From Rikenellaceae bacterium (GTDB taxonomy: Bacteria; Bacteroidota; Bacteroidia; Bacteroidales; Rikenellaceae), in assembly GCA_009783565.1 (NCBI GenBank), contig WRDF01000011.1, forward strand, positions 1 through 57,301: a stretch of DNA of 57,301 nt. The letters are read 5' to 3'. Below, in pieces: positions 43,823-54,835 of this stretch. A model generated the notes under the pieces. It ran no database searches, had not been told where the DNA came from, and was given only the letters and a program-made list of their open reading frames with translations. Both the position numbers and the translations under genes were made by a program. The first letter of the stretch is position 1. Each line of letters begins with the position of its first letter.

Positions 43823-45154
43823 ATGGATTTATTCATCAAAATAGCGATGTTCGTGACCAGTCTGTCGCTGTTGATTCTGGTGCACGAACTGGGGCACTTT
43901 CTGACGGCGAGGATGTTCGGCGTGCGGGTCGAGAAATTCTATCTTTTCTTCAATCCCTGGTTCTCTCTGGCGAAATTCCGCATCGGTGAGACGGAATTCG
44001 GTATCGGATGGCTGCCACTGGGCGGCTACTGCAAGATTTCGGGAATGATCGACGAAAGCATGGACACCGAGCAGATGAAAGAGCCGCCGAAACCGTATGA
44101 ATTCCGCTCGAAACCCGCATGGCAGAGGCTGATCATCATGACCGGCGGGGTCATTATGAACGTCGTGCTTGCGGTGGCTATTTACGCGGGAATGAGCTAC
44201 AAATGGGGCGACCGGTACATTGCCAACGACGATCTGCGGTACGGGTATGTGTTCAGCGAGCTTGGACACGAGGCGGGCTTCCGCGACGGCGACCGTGTGC
44301 TGCTGATTGGGGAGCGGCAGGTCGGAGATTTTCTCAACGTTCCCATACAGATAGTGCTGGACAGAGCGCCTGTAACGGTAGCTCGCGGCGATGAGACGGT
44401 GGTGGTGGATATTGCACCCGACATTATTGCGCGGTTGCTGAAATCGAACGACGAGCAACGCGGGTTTATGATACCGCGCACGCCGTTCGTCGTGGCAGGA
44501 GTTATGGAAAGCGGCGGCGCGGCGACAGGCGGCGTTATGGCAGGCGATTCGCTGGTGGCGATTAATGGAGTGCCGATGATGTTTTTCGATGAATTCCGCC
44601 GCGCTTTTGCCGAGCATCGCGGGACGACAGCGGAGTTGGAAGTTGTGCGCAAAGGCGACTATCTTACTCTTCCTGTCGAAATTTCGGACGAGGGCAAGAT
44701 TGGCGTTGAGCCGTATTCTCTCATTCGGTTTTTCCCTGCTCAGACCCATCAGTACGGCCTGTTGGCCTCCGTTCCGATGGGTTTTAGCAAAGCGGGCAGC
44801 GAGATCCGGGATTTCTGGAAACAGCTTGGACTAATCGTTTCGCCTCAGACAGAGGCCTATAAATCCCTGGGTGGATTTATCACGATTGGCAGTATTTTCC
44901 CGACCACGTGGAACTGGCGAGCGTTTTGGAGTATCACGGCATTCCTATCTATAATGCTGGCTATTATCAACATACTACCAATTCCGGCGCTGGACGGCGG
45001 TCATGTGATGTTCCTGTTTTGGGAAGTAGTGACAGGTCGCAAGCCGAGCGATAAATTCATGGAATATGCCCAGATCACGGGGCTTATTTTGGTCTTCGCG
45101 CTGATACTGTATGCCAACGGGAATGATATTTACAGGCTTTTCACAAGGGGGTAA
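43823..45154 (+). CDS. rseP: RIP site-2 metalloprotease
   Basis: A 443-residue inner membrane protease. HELGH at 21-25 in the first helix is the zinc site; LPIPALDGGH near the C-terminus supplies the Asp ligand. PDZ-like segments lie between (AGFRDGDRVLLIG and GVMAGDSLVAINGVPM). S2P enzymes cut membrane-spanning anti-sigma factors and remnant signal peptides, so the FecR-type regulator in this window is a conceivable substrate (inference). It is coupled to dxr with a 3-nt gap. A family B repeat begins 5 nt after its stop. Confidence 0.94.
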   Translation: MDLFIKIAMFVTSLSLLILVHELGHFLTARMFGVRVEKFYLFFNPWFSLAKFRIGETEFGIGWLPLGGYCKISGMIDESMDTEQMKEPPKPYEFRSKPAWQRLIIMTGGVIMNVVLAVAIYAGMSYKWGDRYIANDDLRYGYVFSELGHEAGFRDGDRVLLIGERQVGDFLNVPIQIVLDRAPVTVARGDETVVVDIAPDIIARLLKSNDEQRGFMIPRTPFVVAGVMESGGAATGGVMAGDSLVAINGVPMMFFDEFRRAFAEHRGTTAELEVVRKGDYLTLPVEISDEGKIGVEPYSLIRFFPAQTHQYGLLASVPMGFSKAGSEIRDFWKQLGLIVSPQTEAYKSLGGFITIGSIFPTTWNWRAFWSITAFLSIMLAIINILPIPALDGGHVMFLFWEVVTGRKPSDKFMEYAQITGLILVFALILYANGNDIYRLFTRG

Positions 45155-45159
45155 CTACT

Positions 45160-45263
45160 GTCATTCCGAACGCCGCAGGCGGAGGAATCTATCGCTCGTC
45201 TCCTTTTGAATTTATAAACTCGCGATAGATCCCTCGTTGCGCTTCGCGCTCGCTCGGGATGAC
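45160..45263. repeat. Variant family B repeat between rseP and radA
   Basis: Begins GTCATTCCGAACGCCGCAGG and ends CGCTCGCTCGGGATGAC. The core AATCTATCGCTCGTC / GCGATAGATCCCTC resembles the variant at 26.5 kb rather than the AAGCAATCC type. Confidence 0.8.
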
Positions 45264-45279
45264 ATTTTTCATACGAAAA

Positions 45280-46650
45280 ATGTCTAAGGTAAAAAAGGCA
45301 TATTTCTGCAAGGAGTGCGGTAACGAGTCGGCTAAGTGGCTGGGGCGGTGTCCGGCGTGCGGCGAGTGGAACACTTATGTCGAAGAGATAATCTCCCGAA
45401 AAGAGAGCGGCGGCGCGGCAGCGATAGTACGCGCGAGTGCTGAAAAACCCCAACGTGTTACGGAGATCGAAGAATCGACCGCCGAGCGCATAGACGTGGG
45501 GTTGGGCGAGGTGAACCGCGTGCTGGGCGGGGGACTTGTACCCGGATCGCTCGTTTTGCTGGGCGGCGAGCCGGGAATCGGGAAATCGACGCTCAGTCTG
45601 CAAATCGCACTGTCACCCAACGGGTTACGCACGCTCTACGTTTCGGGCGAGGAGTCGCCGCAGCAGATAAAAATGCGCGCTCAAAGGCTCGGCGCGCATA
45701 ACGAGGAGTGCCTCATCTACGGCGAAACATCGTTAGAGAATATCATTCGCCAGATAGAGGCGGTGAAGCCCGATCTGGTCGTAATCGACTCTATACAAAC
45801 TATTTACACCGACGCACTCGACTCTGCGCCAGGGAGTGTATCGCAGATTCGCGAGTGTGCTTCGGCGCTGCTGAAATGCGCCAAAACGATGGGCGTGTCG
45901 ATTTTTCTAATAGGCCACATCACGAAGGAAGGGACGATCGCCGGCCCGAAGGTTTTGGAGCATATTGTGGACGTGGTGCTGCAATTCGAGGGCGACAACA
46001 ATAACATTTATCGCATCCTGCGCGGGGTGAAGAACCGTTTCGGAGCGACGTTTGAAATCGGGGTGTTCGAAATGCGCAGCGACGGACTGGCCGAAGTCGC
46101 CAACCCGTCCGAAATCCTGCTGACACATTACGATGAGTCCCTGAGCGGCATTGCCGTAGGCGCGGCAGTAGACGGACTGCGTGCGTATCTGATTGAGGTT
46201 CAGGCGCTTGTCAGTGGTGCGGCGTTCGGCACTCCGCAACGCTCGGCGACAGGCTACGACCTTAAACGGCTGAACATGATTATCGCCGTGCTCGAAAAGC
46301 GCGTGGGCATGAAGATGTTCCAGAAGGACGTTTTTCTGAACTTCGCCGGAGGGTTCAAGATAGCCGATACGGGCCTCGACATGTCGGTCGTAGCGGCAAT
46401 CGTGTCGTCGTATTTCGACCGCCCCATTGCCGACGGAGTGTGCTGTGCGGGTGAAATCGGCCTTTCGGGCGAAGTGCGACCCGCACCGCGCAGTGAACAA
46501 CGCATCGGCGAGGCGGCACGTCTCGGATTCCGAAAAATCGTAGTCTCAGGCTACTTGCGCAAAAACATGCCCAAGCCACCACAAGGCATCGAAGTAGTCT
46601 ACATCAACCGCATCGACGAGTTGCCACGCGCAATTTTTCAGGGAGAGTAA
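45280..46650 (+). CDS. radA: DNA repair protein RadA
   Basis: A 456-residue RecA-like branch-migration ATPase. N-terminal C4 zinc finger (Cys 10, 13, 24, 27: CKECG...CPACGEW), Walker A GEPGIGKST (96-104), SGEESPQQIKMRAQRLG, the RadA hallmark KNRFG and a Lon-protease-like C-terminal domain (SGEVRPAPRSEQRIGEA). ATG 45280 was chosen; a start at 45259 lies in the repeat. Length matches the family. Confidence 0.95.
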   Translation: MSKVKKAYFCKECGNESAKWLGRCPACGEWNTYVEEIISRKESGGAAAIVRASAEKPQRVTEIEESTAERIDVGLGEVNRVLGGGLVPGSLVLLGGEPGIGKSTLSLQIALSPNGLRTLYVSGEESPQQIKMRAQRLGAHNEECLIYGETSLENIIRQIEAVKPDLVVIDSIQTIYTDALDSAPGSVSQIRECASALLKCAKTMGVSIFLIGHITKEGTIAGPKVLEHIVDVVLQFEGDNNNIYRILRGVKNRFGATFEIGVFEMRSDGLAEVANPSEILLTHYDESLSGIAVGAAVDGLRAYLIEVQALVSGAAFGTPQRSATGYDLKRLNMIIAVLEKRVGMKMFQKDVFLNFAGGFKIADTGLDMSVVAAIVSSYFDRPIADGVCCAGEIGLSGEVRPAPRSEQRIGEAARLGFRKIVVSGYLRKNMPKPPQGIEVVYINRIDELPRAIFQGE

Positions 46651-46730
46651 GTAACTTTCAGCTTTGTCATTCTTAACGCATAGCGACTTTGCGAATCGGC
46701 AGGGGCTTTCGCGTCTCTTTGCGAAATAGC

Positions 46731-46755
46731 GACCCGCCGCGTGGGGCGGCGGGTC
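46731..46755. terminator. GC-rich hairpin between radA and atpG
   Basis: GACCCGCCGC (46731-46740) pairs with GCGGCGGGTC (46746-46755), loop GTGGG. It lies between convergent radA and the end of the atp operon and may serve both. T-tracts are poor. A diverged half-copy of family B (GTCATTCTTAACGC) lies at about 46667. Confidence 0.55.
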
Positions 46756-46780
46756 TTAGAAACTATTGTACGATCAAAGC

Positions 46781-47647
46781 CTACACATGATCGTGCGCTT
46801 TCCCGCCTACGATGTCCATCAGTTCGTTGGTAATGGCCTGCTGACGCGATTTATTGTAATAGACCGTCAGTTCTTCCACAAGTTTGTCGGCGTTGTCGGT
46901 CGCTGACTGCATGGCGATCATGCGCGCCGCATGTTCCGACGCAGTGGAATCGAGCAGTGCAGTATATAGCCTGAATTTCAGATATCTGTGCACGACCGTC
47001 AGAAGAATTTCGGGATGCGACGGCTCGAAGATATGGTCATGCATTTTCGTCTCTTCTTTTTGAGGAGCGAGCGTTATCGGCAGCAAAATGTCGTGCGTAA
47101 CGACCTGTGAACCCGGACTTCTGAGGTGGTGATAAATCAACAACACGCTGTCCAGGTCTTTTTTCACGAACCGCTCGGCAAGCTGCATCGCCAACTCGGC
47201 CGCCGTGCCATAGTCGATCTTCGACGGCAAATACGCAGAATCTTCTATCTCAGGGCATCGCCACTTTACGACGGCATCGTGTACCTTACGCCCGATGCTG
47301 TAAATGTCGATTCGCTCTACTTTCTGCCCGATATACCGATCCACCGCCGCTCTCAGCTCACGCGTCACATTCGAATTGAAACCACCCACCAGCGACCCGT
47401 CCGACGAAAACGCCACAACCGCCACGCGCTTCATCCGACGGCGTTTCGTAAACTCCGTGTCAACCTCACCAGCCGCCATCGCACGACGCATAATACGCTC
47501 TACGGCAGTCATATATGGCTGAACGTCAGCCAAAGCCGCCTGTGATTTCGTGAGCTTCGACGACGAAATCATCGTCATAGCCGACGTAATCTTCCGCGTA
47601 GCGCGTATCGACGTAATACGTTCCTTTATCTCCTTAAAAGAAGCCAT
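46781..47647 (-). CDS. atpG: F1F0 ATP synthase subunit gamma
   Basis: A 288-residue central stalk subunit. N-terminal helix MASFKEIKERITSIRATRKI then TSAMTMISSSKL, and the C-terminal helix ending MQSATDNADKLVEELTVYYN then KSRQQAITNELMDIVGGK, are both canonical for rotation inside the alpha3beta3 head. Last gene of the minus-strand atp operon; 35 nt after atpA. Confidence 0.96.
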   Translation of the reverse strand: MASFKEIKERITSIRATRKITSAMTMISSSKLTKSQAALADVQPYMTAVERIMRRAMAAGEVDTEFTKRRRMKRVAVVAFSSDGSLVGGFNSNVTRELRAAVDRYIGQKVERIDIYSIGRKVHDAVVKWRCPEIEDSAYLPSKIDYGTAAELAMQLAERFVKKDLDSVLLIYHHLRSPGSQVVTHDILLPITLAPQKEETKMHDHIFEPSHPEILLTVVHRYLKFRLYTALLDSTASEHAARMIAMQSATDNADKLVEELTVYYNKSRQQAITNELMDIVGGKAHDHV

Positions 47648-47682
47648 TTTTTCTTATTCTTCACCTAATCGCGCACACGTAT

Positions 47683-49290
47683 CTAGCATCGCGACGGCGG
47701 GACACAGAGTGACGCCGCGACTTCGGCAGCCACCTGTTCGATCACTTCTTCGACACTTTTATCGAGCACACCGCGCCGCAACGGCTGCAATACGTCTTCC
47801 TGGTGCTCCCGTTCGATTATACTGAGGAAAAGGTGTTCGAACTCGGCGACTTTCGTCAGCGGCACTTGGTGGAGCAGACCGTGCGTACCGCAGTAGAGCA
47901 CGCATATCTGCTTCTCGACGGGCATCGGCTGATAATGGGGCTGTATGAGCAGCTGGGTGTTTTTTTGTCCTTTATCTATCATGTAGGCCGTTACGGGGTC
48001 GATATCGCCGCCGAATTTCTTGAACGCTTCGAGTTCGCGATATTGCGCCTGGTCGATTTTGAGCATTCCGGCGACCTGTTTCATCGCTTTGATCTGAGCA
48101 TTGCCGCCCACGCGCGACACCGAGATGCCGACGTTTATTGCGGGTCTGATACCCTCGTTGAACAAGTCGGAATCGAGGAATATCTGTCCGTCGGTGATCG
48201 AGATCACGTTGGTAGGTATGTACGCCGAAACGTCGCCCGCCTGCGTCTCGATTATGGGGAGCGCCGTGAGCGAACCGCCGCCCTTTACGCGTCCGCGCAG
48301 GCTTTCGGGCAGGTCGTTCATCGTCTCGGCTACCTCCTGCTGGTCGATTATCTTCGCCGCGCGTTCGAGCAGCCGCGAGTGCAGATAGAAAATATCGCCC
48401 GGGTAGGCCTCGCGTCCCGACGGACGGCCGAGTATCAGCGATACCTCGCGATAGGCCACCGCCTGTTTCGACAGGTCGTCATAAACCACGAGCGCATGAT
48501 GCCCCGTGTCGCGGAAATATTCGCCGATAGCCGCTCCCGCGAACGGCGAGAAATATTGAAGGGCCGCAGGGTCGCCCGCCGTTGCCGCCACCACCACCGT
48601 GTAATCCATCGCGCCGTGCTCGCGCAGCGTCTGCACCACCGATGCGACGGTCGAACCTTTCTGCCCCGTCGCGACATAGACGCAGTAGACCGGTTCGCCG
48701 CGCAGGAAATTGTCGCGCTGATTTATGATGGTGTCGATCGCTATGGTCGTTTTGCCCGTCTGCCGGTCGCCGATTATCAGCTCGCGCTGCCCGCGCCCGA
48801 TCGGGATCATTGCATCCACCGCTTTCAGCCCCGTCTGTAACGGCTGGTTCACCGGCTGGCGGAAGATAACGCCCGGCGCTTTGCGCTCTAACGGCATATG
48901 AAACCGCTCGCCCGCAACCGCGCCTTTGCCGTCCAACGGCTCGCCCAACGGGTCGATGACCCGCCCCAGCAATCCCTCGCCCACGTTTATCGACGCGATC
49001 CGGCCCGTGCGCCGCACCACGAAACCCTCCTTAACGCGGTCGGTCGAACCCAGCAGCACCGCACCCACGTTATCCTCTTCGAGGTTCATCACGACGGCCT
49101 GCAACCCGTCTTCGAACTCCAACAGCTCGTTCGACTCGGCATTATTCAGCCCGTATATCCGCGCCACGCCATCGCTCACCTGCAATACCACGCCCACCTC
49201 CTCGTACTCCAACCGCACGTCTATGGCCTCCAACTGCTGCCGGATCACATCCGACACCTCGCTGACCTTTATTTTATTCGGTATACTCAT
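47683..49290 (-). CDS. atpA: F1F0 ATP synthase subunit alpha
   Basis: A 535-residue non-catalytic nucleotide-binding subunit. P-loop GDRQTGKT (174-181), [15 protein letters not shown], the [20 protein letters not shown] segment and the Arg-finger region [23 protein letters not shown] 49290 ([11 protein letters not shown]) was chosen over an in-frame ATG at 49317. The C-terminus SLCVPPSRC with two Cys is unlike the usual charged end. A cluster of family B repeats (49302-49453) separates it from atpH. Confidence 0.96.
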   Translation of the reverse strand: MSIPNKIKVSEVSDVIRQQLEAIDVRLEYEEVGVVLQVSDGVARIYGLNNAESNELLEFEDGLQAVVMNLEEDNVGAVLLGSTDRVKEGFVVRRTGRIASINVGEGLLGRVIDPLGEPLDGKGAVAGERFHMPLERKAPGVIFRQPVNQPLQTGLKAVDAMIPIGRGQRELIIGDRQTGKTTIAIDTIINQRDNFLRGEPVYCVYVATGQKGSTVASVVQTLREHGAMDYTVVVAATAGDPAALQYFSPFAGAAIGEYFRDTGHHALVVYDDLSKQAVAYREVSLILGRPSGREAYPGDIFYLHSRLLERAAKIIDQQEVAETMNDLPESLRGRVKGGGSLTALPIIETQAGDVSAYIPTNVISITDGQIFLDSDLFNEGIRPAINVGISVSRVGGNAQIKAMKQVAGMLKIDQAQYRELEAFKKFGGDIDPVTAYMIDKGQKNTQLLIQPHYQPMPVEKQICVLYCGTHGLLHQVPLTKVAEFEHLFLSIIEREHQEDVLQPLRRGVLDKSVEEVIEQVAAEVAASLCVPPSRC

Positions 49291-49301
49291 TTCTTTTCTG
49301 T

Positions 49302-49453
49302 TGTCATTGCGGAACACGCCCGTAATCTATGTTTTATTGTCATTGCGGACTTGATCCGCAATCTCACTCTGATCGTCATTGCGAGCCTGAAAGGCGAAGC
49401 AATCCATTCCGGCTTTTCTGGATTGCCTCGGGCTTTACAGCCCTCGCAATGAC
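49302..49453. repeat. Cluster of family B repeats between atpH and atpA
   Basis: Two half-copies (GTCATTGCGG at about 49302 and 49339) and one full copy (49375-49453, from GTCATTGCGAGCCTGAAAGG to GGGCTTTACAGCCCTCGCAA then TGAC). The full copy extends into atpH: its end encodes the last atpH residues and its inner part supplies the stop. Confidence 0.9.
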
Positions 49454-50025
49454 GCCGCACGAGCGTGCCATCCCAACGATTTTCCGCCGCTCATCAGTTG
49501 CCGCCGTATTTTTGCAAGTTGTCCTTTGACCGAAGCGTCGAGGCGTCGGTCGTCGATCTGGATAATGAACCCGCCGTCCAAAGACTCGTCTATATGCAAC
49601 TCTATCTCGGCCTCCCCGTGCGTCCGCTCGATTATGTCGCGGCGGATGCGCTCGTGAAGTTCGTGCGACATAGGCCGTGCCGAAGTGATCGATATTATGC
49701 TGATATTGTGCGCCGCGCGGTAGAGTTTCATATACGCCAGTGCAATGTTGAGCACCAGCCGCTCACGGTGGTTTTCTCTCACAACGCGCACGAAAGCATC
49801 GTAACTCTTCTCCGCCCCACCCTCGCCTCCGGCGCTCCGTATGAGTTGCGACTTCTGCGCCGGCGTGACCATCGGGTTGCATATCGTATGCATGAGCTGC
49901 GGCACGGTGACACAGCCCTGCGCCAACACGCGCATCCGCTCATAGAGCGCCTGTTCCTCGCCCAGCTCATGTGCATAAGCCATGAGCGCCTTGGCATAAC
50001 GCCTCGATATGAAGCCTTCGTTCAT
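49435..50025 (-). CDS. atpH: F1F0 ATP synthase subunit delta
   Basis: A 196-residue peripheral stalk subunit linking the head to subunit b. N-terminal FISRRYAKALMAYAHELGEE is typical OSCP/delta; the C-terminal domain has DESLDGGFIIQIDDRRLDAS, then VKGQLAKIRRQL. The natural family end is near IRRQL; here a tail SGGKSLGWHARAASLRGL follows, of which ASLRGL and the stop are read from a family B repeat (GTCATTGCGAGGGCTGTAA on the minus strand). 42 nt follow the atpF stop. Confidence 0.93.
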   Translation of the reverse strand: MNEGFISRRYAKALMAYAHELGEEQALYERMRVLAQGCVTVPQLMHTICNPMVTPAQKSQLIRSAGGEGGAEKSYDAFVRVVRENHRERLVLNIALAYMKLYRAAHNISIISITSARPMSHELHERIRRDIIERTHGEAEIELHIDESLDGGFIIQIDDRRLDASVKGQLAKIRRQLMSGGKSLGWHARAASLRGL

Positions 50026-50067
50026 TGTCCCTTGTATTGTCGCCGAATCCTATCAAGGTTTATCTAT

Positions 50068-50628
50068 TCAAATTTTATTGTCCGGCAGGCTGGGAGACAC
50101 ACTATGTGTGTCCGGCAAGCCGGAAAATACACGCGTGTGTTCCGCCTCTTCGAGCATTCTCAGCACCAGCTCATGTTGCCGCTGCGGGTCTTCGAGCCGC
50201 TCGCGCAATACGCGCTCGGTAAGATCCAAGACCATATCGGTCATCTCACCGCTCAACTCGACCATCGCTTTTTCACGCTGATGTTCAAGGTCGTCGTGCA
50301 GCGCGGCGATCAGTTTATCGCGCTCGGCCGCCGCCCTTTCGTGGGCACTGTGCACGATGTTCTCGCCGTCGGACATAGCCTTCTTCAATATCTCGGCCTG
50401 CTGCACGCGAGCTTCATCGGTGATGGTCTTCGACAGTGACTCGGCATCCTGCGCCTTGCGCCGGGCCTCATCGGCCGAGGCAAGCGAACTTTCGATATAG
50501 TCGCTGCGCTTTGCCACCGTCCGCTTGATCACCGGAAATGCCCACCGCGACAACGCGAAGAAGACGGCGCCGAAGCTCAGCAACATCCAGAATAGCAGCC
50601 CGAAATCGGGTGTCAATAGCGACGACAT
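50068..50628 (-). CDS. atpF: F1F0 ATP synthase subunit b, with a repeat-encoded C-terminal tail
   Basis: A 186-residue stator subunit. One membrane helix near the N-terminus (FGLLFWMLLSFGAVFFALSR), then a long charged coiled coil (about 35-160) ending VLRMLEEAE at 163, the usual length for subunit b. The remaining 23 residues (HTRVFSGLPDTHSVSPSLPD, then NKI) are encoded by a tandem family A repeat at 50080-50142. The tail is Pro- and Ser-containing and not coiled-coil, so it would protrude near the delta contact. Gap to atpE is 6 nt. Confidence 0.92.
   Translation of the reverse strand: MSSLLTPDFGLLFWMLLSFGAVFFALSRWAFPVIKRTVAKRSDYIESSLASADEARRKAQDAESLSKTITDEARVQQAEILKKAMSDGENIVHSAHERAAAERDKLIAALHDDLEHQREKAMVELSGEMTDMVLDLTERVLRERLEDPQRQHELVLRMLEEAEHTRVFSGLPDTHSVSPSLPDNKI
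50080..50142. repeat. Tandem family A repeat inside the 3' end of atpF
   Basis: Two adjoining units: CCGGCAGGCTGGGAGACACA then CTATGTGTGT, and CCGGCAAGCCGGAAAATACA then CGCGTGTGT. Each holds the CCGG dyad and the ACACGCGTGTGT-like palindrome. On the minus strand the whole stretch is open and read as atpF codons. Confidence 0.85.
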
Positions 50629-50634
50629 AGCCCG

Positions 50635-50943
<309 letters not shown>

Positions 50944-50980
50944 TTAGGTTTATGTTTTGTTTTCAAAGTCTGTTTTGTAG

Positions 50981-52051
50981 TCAGTCGACAGCCGTTTTGT
51001 GGCTCTTGGGCCGCGACAGTCCGATAAACACCGCCGAGAGCAACGTGAACACGTATGCCTGCAAAGACGCTACAAGCAGTTCGATAGCGGTCATGAAGAT
51101 GGAGAATATTACCGAGAATACCGTCAGTCCCGCGCTGGCCGCCGCCCCCATTGTCGCCGCAACAAAGATAATGCTCGTCACCGAGATCAGGACGATATGT
51201 CCGCCCATGACATTGGCCGTCAGACGGATCATAAGCGCAACGGGTTTGGAAAGAACACCGAAAAACTCGATCGCGGGCAACAGCGGCACGGGTAATTTGA
51301 GCCATATCGGAGCATCGGGCCAGAATATCTCGCGCCAGTATTCGCGGTTGGAGAAAAGGTTCATCGCCACTAAAGAGCAGAAGGCCAGAACTATCGTTAT
51401 GGATATGTTACCCATGACGTTAGCCCCTCCCGGAAAGAACGGTATGAGCCCCATCAGGTTGTTGATCAGGATGAAAAAGAACGCCGTGAGCAGATATGGC
51501 GAGAAACGCTCATAACCGTGACCGATACTTTTCTTTATAATATCGTCCTCGATGCTCACCATCAGCATCTCGATCGCTCCCACAAACCCTCGCGGCACGC
51601 TTTTCCACGACCGCCGCCGATACCGGCGCGCCACCCAGAGGAACAACGCAACTATCACCGCCGAGTTGAACAGCAATGCGAACGTCGTCTTGGTTATCGA
51701 CACGTCCCAGGGGCGGTACTCTCCGCCATCGGCAGTAGCTATGAGTTTTCCGCGATGCCGCCCCTCGTCGGCAATGCGAAAGCCCCGATACTCCGCGCCG
51801 TGCGCTATGTGCCGCGACGAAAAAATATGCCAACCGCTATCGCGCTCGCGCGCGATCACAGGTAGGAAAATTGTCAGATCGCGGCCCCCGACCCTCGTGA
51901 TGTGCCACCAGTAGCTGTCGCCCACATGCTCGACGATCATCTCCGCCGTGTCGAACCTCTCTATGGCCACGGCGACCTCTTCGGTCTCGGCGCGCACATT
52001 CGCAACCGCTCCCAATATTGTGAGCATCAATATGAACAGCGTGCGTTTCAT
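50981..52051 (-). CDS. atpB: F1F0 ATP synthase subunit a
   Basis: A 356-residue channel subunit. A cleavable signal (1-21, GAVANVRAE) and an extra periplasmic domain (about 22-120), both usual in Bacteroidetes, precede the membrane part (about 123-356). The essential Arg is in MIRLTANVMGGHIVL (Arg 276). NNLMGLIPFFPGGANVMGNI is also diagnostic. Start overlaps the stop of the upstream AtpI-like gene by 4 nt (52048-52051). Confidence 0.95.
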   Translation of the reverse strand: MKRTLFILMLTILGAVANVRAETEEVAVAIERFDTAEMIVEHVGDSYWWHITRVGGRDLTIFLPVIARERDSGWHIFSSRHIAHGAEYRGFRIADEGRHRGKLIATADGGEYRPWDVSITKTTFALLFNSAVIVALFLWVARRYRRRSWKSVPRGFVGAIEMLMVSIEDDIIKKSIGHGYERFSPYLLTAFFFILINNLMGLIPFFPGGANVMGNISITIVLAFCSLVAMNLFSNREYWREIFWPDAPIWLKLPVPLLPAIEFFGVLSKPVALMIRLTANVMGGHIVLISVTSIIFVAATMGAAASAGLTVFSVIFSIFMTAIELLVASLQAYVFTLLSAVFIGLSRPKSHKTAVD

Positions 52052-52488
52052 CTTTTTTTAGGAGCATATCTTTTGGTCAGGCTCACGAACACCCGCGTCT
52101 CCAACACCAGGCAAACCAGATAAAACGTCGAGAAAACAACTATGAAAGGTCTGACCTGCTCGCCCCAGAACCGCCAATAGAGAAATACTAATATCAAAGA
52201 CAAAAGAAGTTTCGCCATCTTCGCCCCCATCAGGTTTACGACCACGCGCTGCTGTGTCGTCCGCCCGCACGCCACACCACGTTCCCACCGTATCTCCAAC
52301 AGTATAATTATCAGCGTCGTTAGCAAAAACACCAGCGGTATCAACGGATACGCCGCAAAATCATACTGCGGCCACACCCAGCGAAGCAGCGCCCGGCCGA
52401 CAAAGCCCATCCCCACGACCACCGCCGTCATCAAACAAATCGCGTTTTTACCTGTCATAACTGTTTTTCTTTCTTTTTCATTCACCAC
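52048..52488 (-). CDS. Small four-helix membrane protein of the atp operon (AtpI-like)
   Basis: A 146-residue (or 136 from ATG 52458, MTGKNAICL) hydrophobic protein with four membrane helices: about 17-38, 45-65, 84-107 and 113-134. It ends in a basic tail (KRYAPKKR). Its place between atpC and atpB and its four-helix layout fit AtpI/Atp1, an assembly factor for the c-ring, though sequence likeness is weak; Bacteroidetes operons commonly hold an uncharacterised gene here. Coupled to atpB by a 4-nt overlap. Confidence 0.7.
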   Translation of the reverse strand: MVNEKERKTVMTGKNAICLMTAVVVGMGFVGRALLRWVWPQYDFAAYPLIPLVFLLTTLIIILLEIRWERGVACGRTTQQRVVVNLMGAKMAKLLLSLILVFLYWRFWGEQVRPFIVVFSTFYLVCLVLETRVFVSLTKRYAPKKR

Positions 52489-52491
52489 ACT

Positions 52492-52610
52492 GTCATTGCG
52501 GGCTTGACCCGCAATCTCTGGATTGCTTCGGGTTTAACAACCCTCGCAATGACGAAACATTAAACTCCTTGTGTCATTGCGAGAACCGTCAGGTTCGAAG
52601 CAATCCAGTG
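52492..52610. repeat. Family B repeats between atpC and the AtpI-like gene
   Basis: One copy from GTCATTGCGGGCTTGACCCG to AACAACCCTCGCAATGAC (52492-52553) and one half-copy GTCATTGCGAGAACCGTCAG then GTTCGAAGCAATCCAG (52573-52608). They fill most of the 151-nt gap. Confidence 0.9.
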
Positions 52611-52639
52611 TTTCGCTCTCTCTTCCTGTGCCACCGTGC

Positions 52640-52891
52640 TCAGTCCGCACAGACGGTTATCGTATCACGCTCGACATGGATCACGCCGCCGTCTATTTTG
52701 AATGCGGCATTCCATTCGTCGGGCGTAGTGTATTTTATTACGCCTGCGTGGAGTGTGGACATGAGCGGCGCATGGCCGGGATGTATGGCGAAACGGCCAT
52801 GAGTGCCCGGAAATGATGCACGCAACACCTCGCCGTCGAATCCCTTGCCCGTCGGCAGCATAATTTTTAATTTCAGCCTCTTCCCGCTCAT
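52640..52891 (-). CDS. atpC: F1F0 ATP synthase subunit epsilon (short form)
   Basis: An 83-residue protein holding only the N-terminal beta-sandwich: LPTGKGFDGEVLRASFPGTH, GRFAIHPGHAPLMSTLHAGV and the last strand GGVIHVERDTITVCAD. The C-terminal helical hairpin that inhibits ATPase in other bacteria is absent, as is common in Bacteroidetes. Two nt separate it from atpD. Confidence 0.93.
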   Translation of the reverse strand: MSGKRLKLKIMLPTGKGFDGEVLRASFPGTHGRFAIHPGHAPLMSTLHAGVIKYTTPDEWNAAFKIDGGVIHVERDTITVCAD

Positions 52892-52893
52892 GT

Positions 52894-54742
<1,849 letters not shown>

Positions 54743-54785
54743 ATGAATAAATCGGCTCGATGTTCTTTTGGGGCGATAAAAAATC

Positions 54786-54806
54786 AGGCTGCACAAATTG
54801 TGCAGC
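54786..54806 (-). terminator. Terminator of gdhA
   Basis: GGCTGCACAA (54786-54795) and TTGTGCAGCC (54797-54806) form a perfect 10-bp stem. On the minus strand it is followed by TGATTTTTTATC. It lies 29 nt past the gdhA stop. Confidence 0.85.
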
Positions 54807-54835
54807 CCGATTTTCAACAATAGGAAGAGAGTCCG

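Noticed and set aside
45130-45603. A 157-codon minus-strand frame over the rseP-radA gap
   Set aside because: It translates a repeat and the antisense of radA's zinc finger; no independent support.
47803-48840. A 345-codon open frame on the plus strand
   Set aside because: Antisense to atpA; Arg-, His- and Val-rich without motifs.
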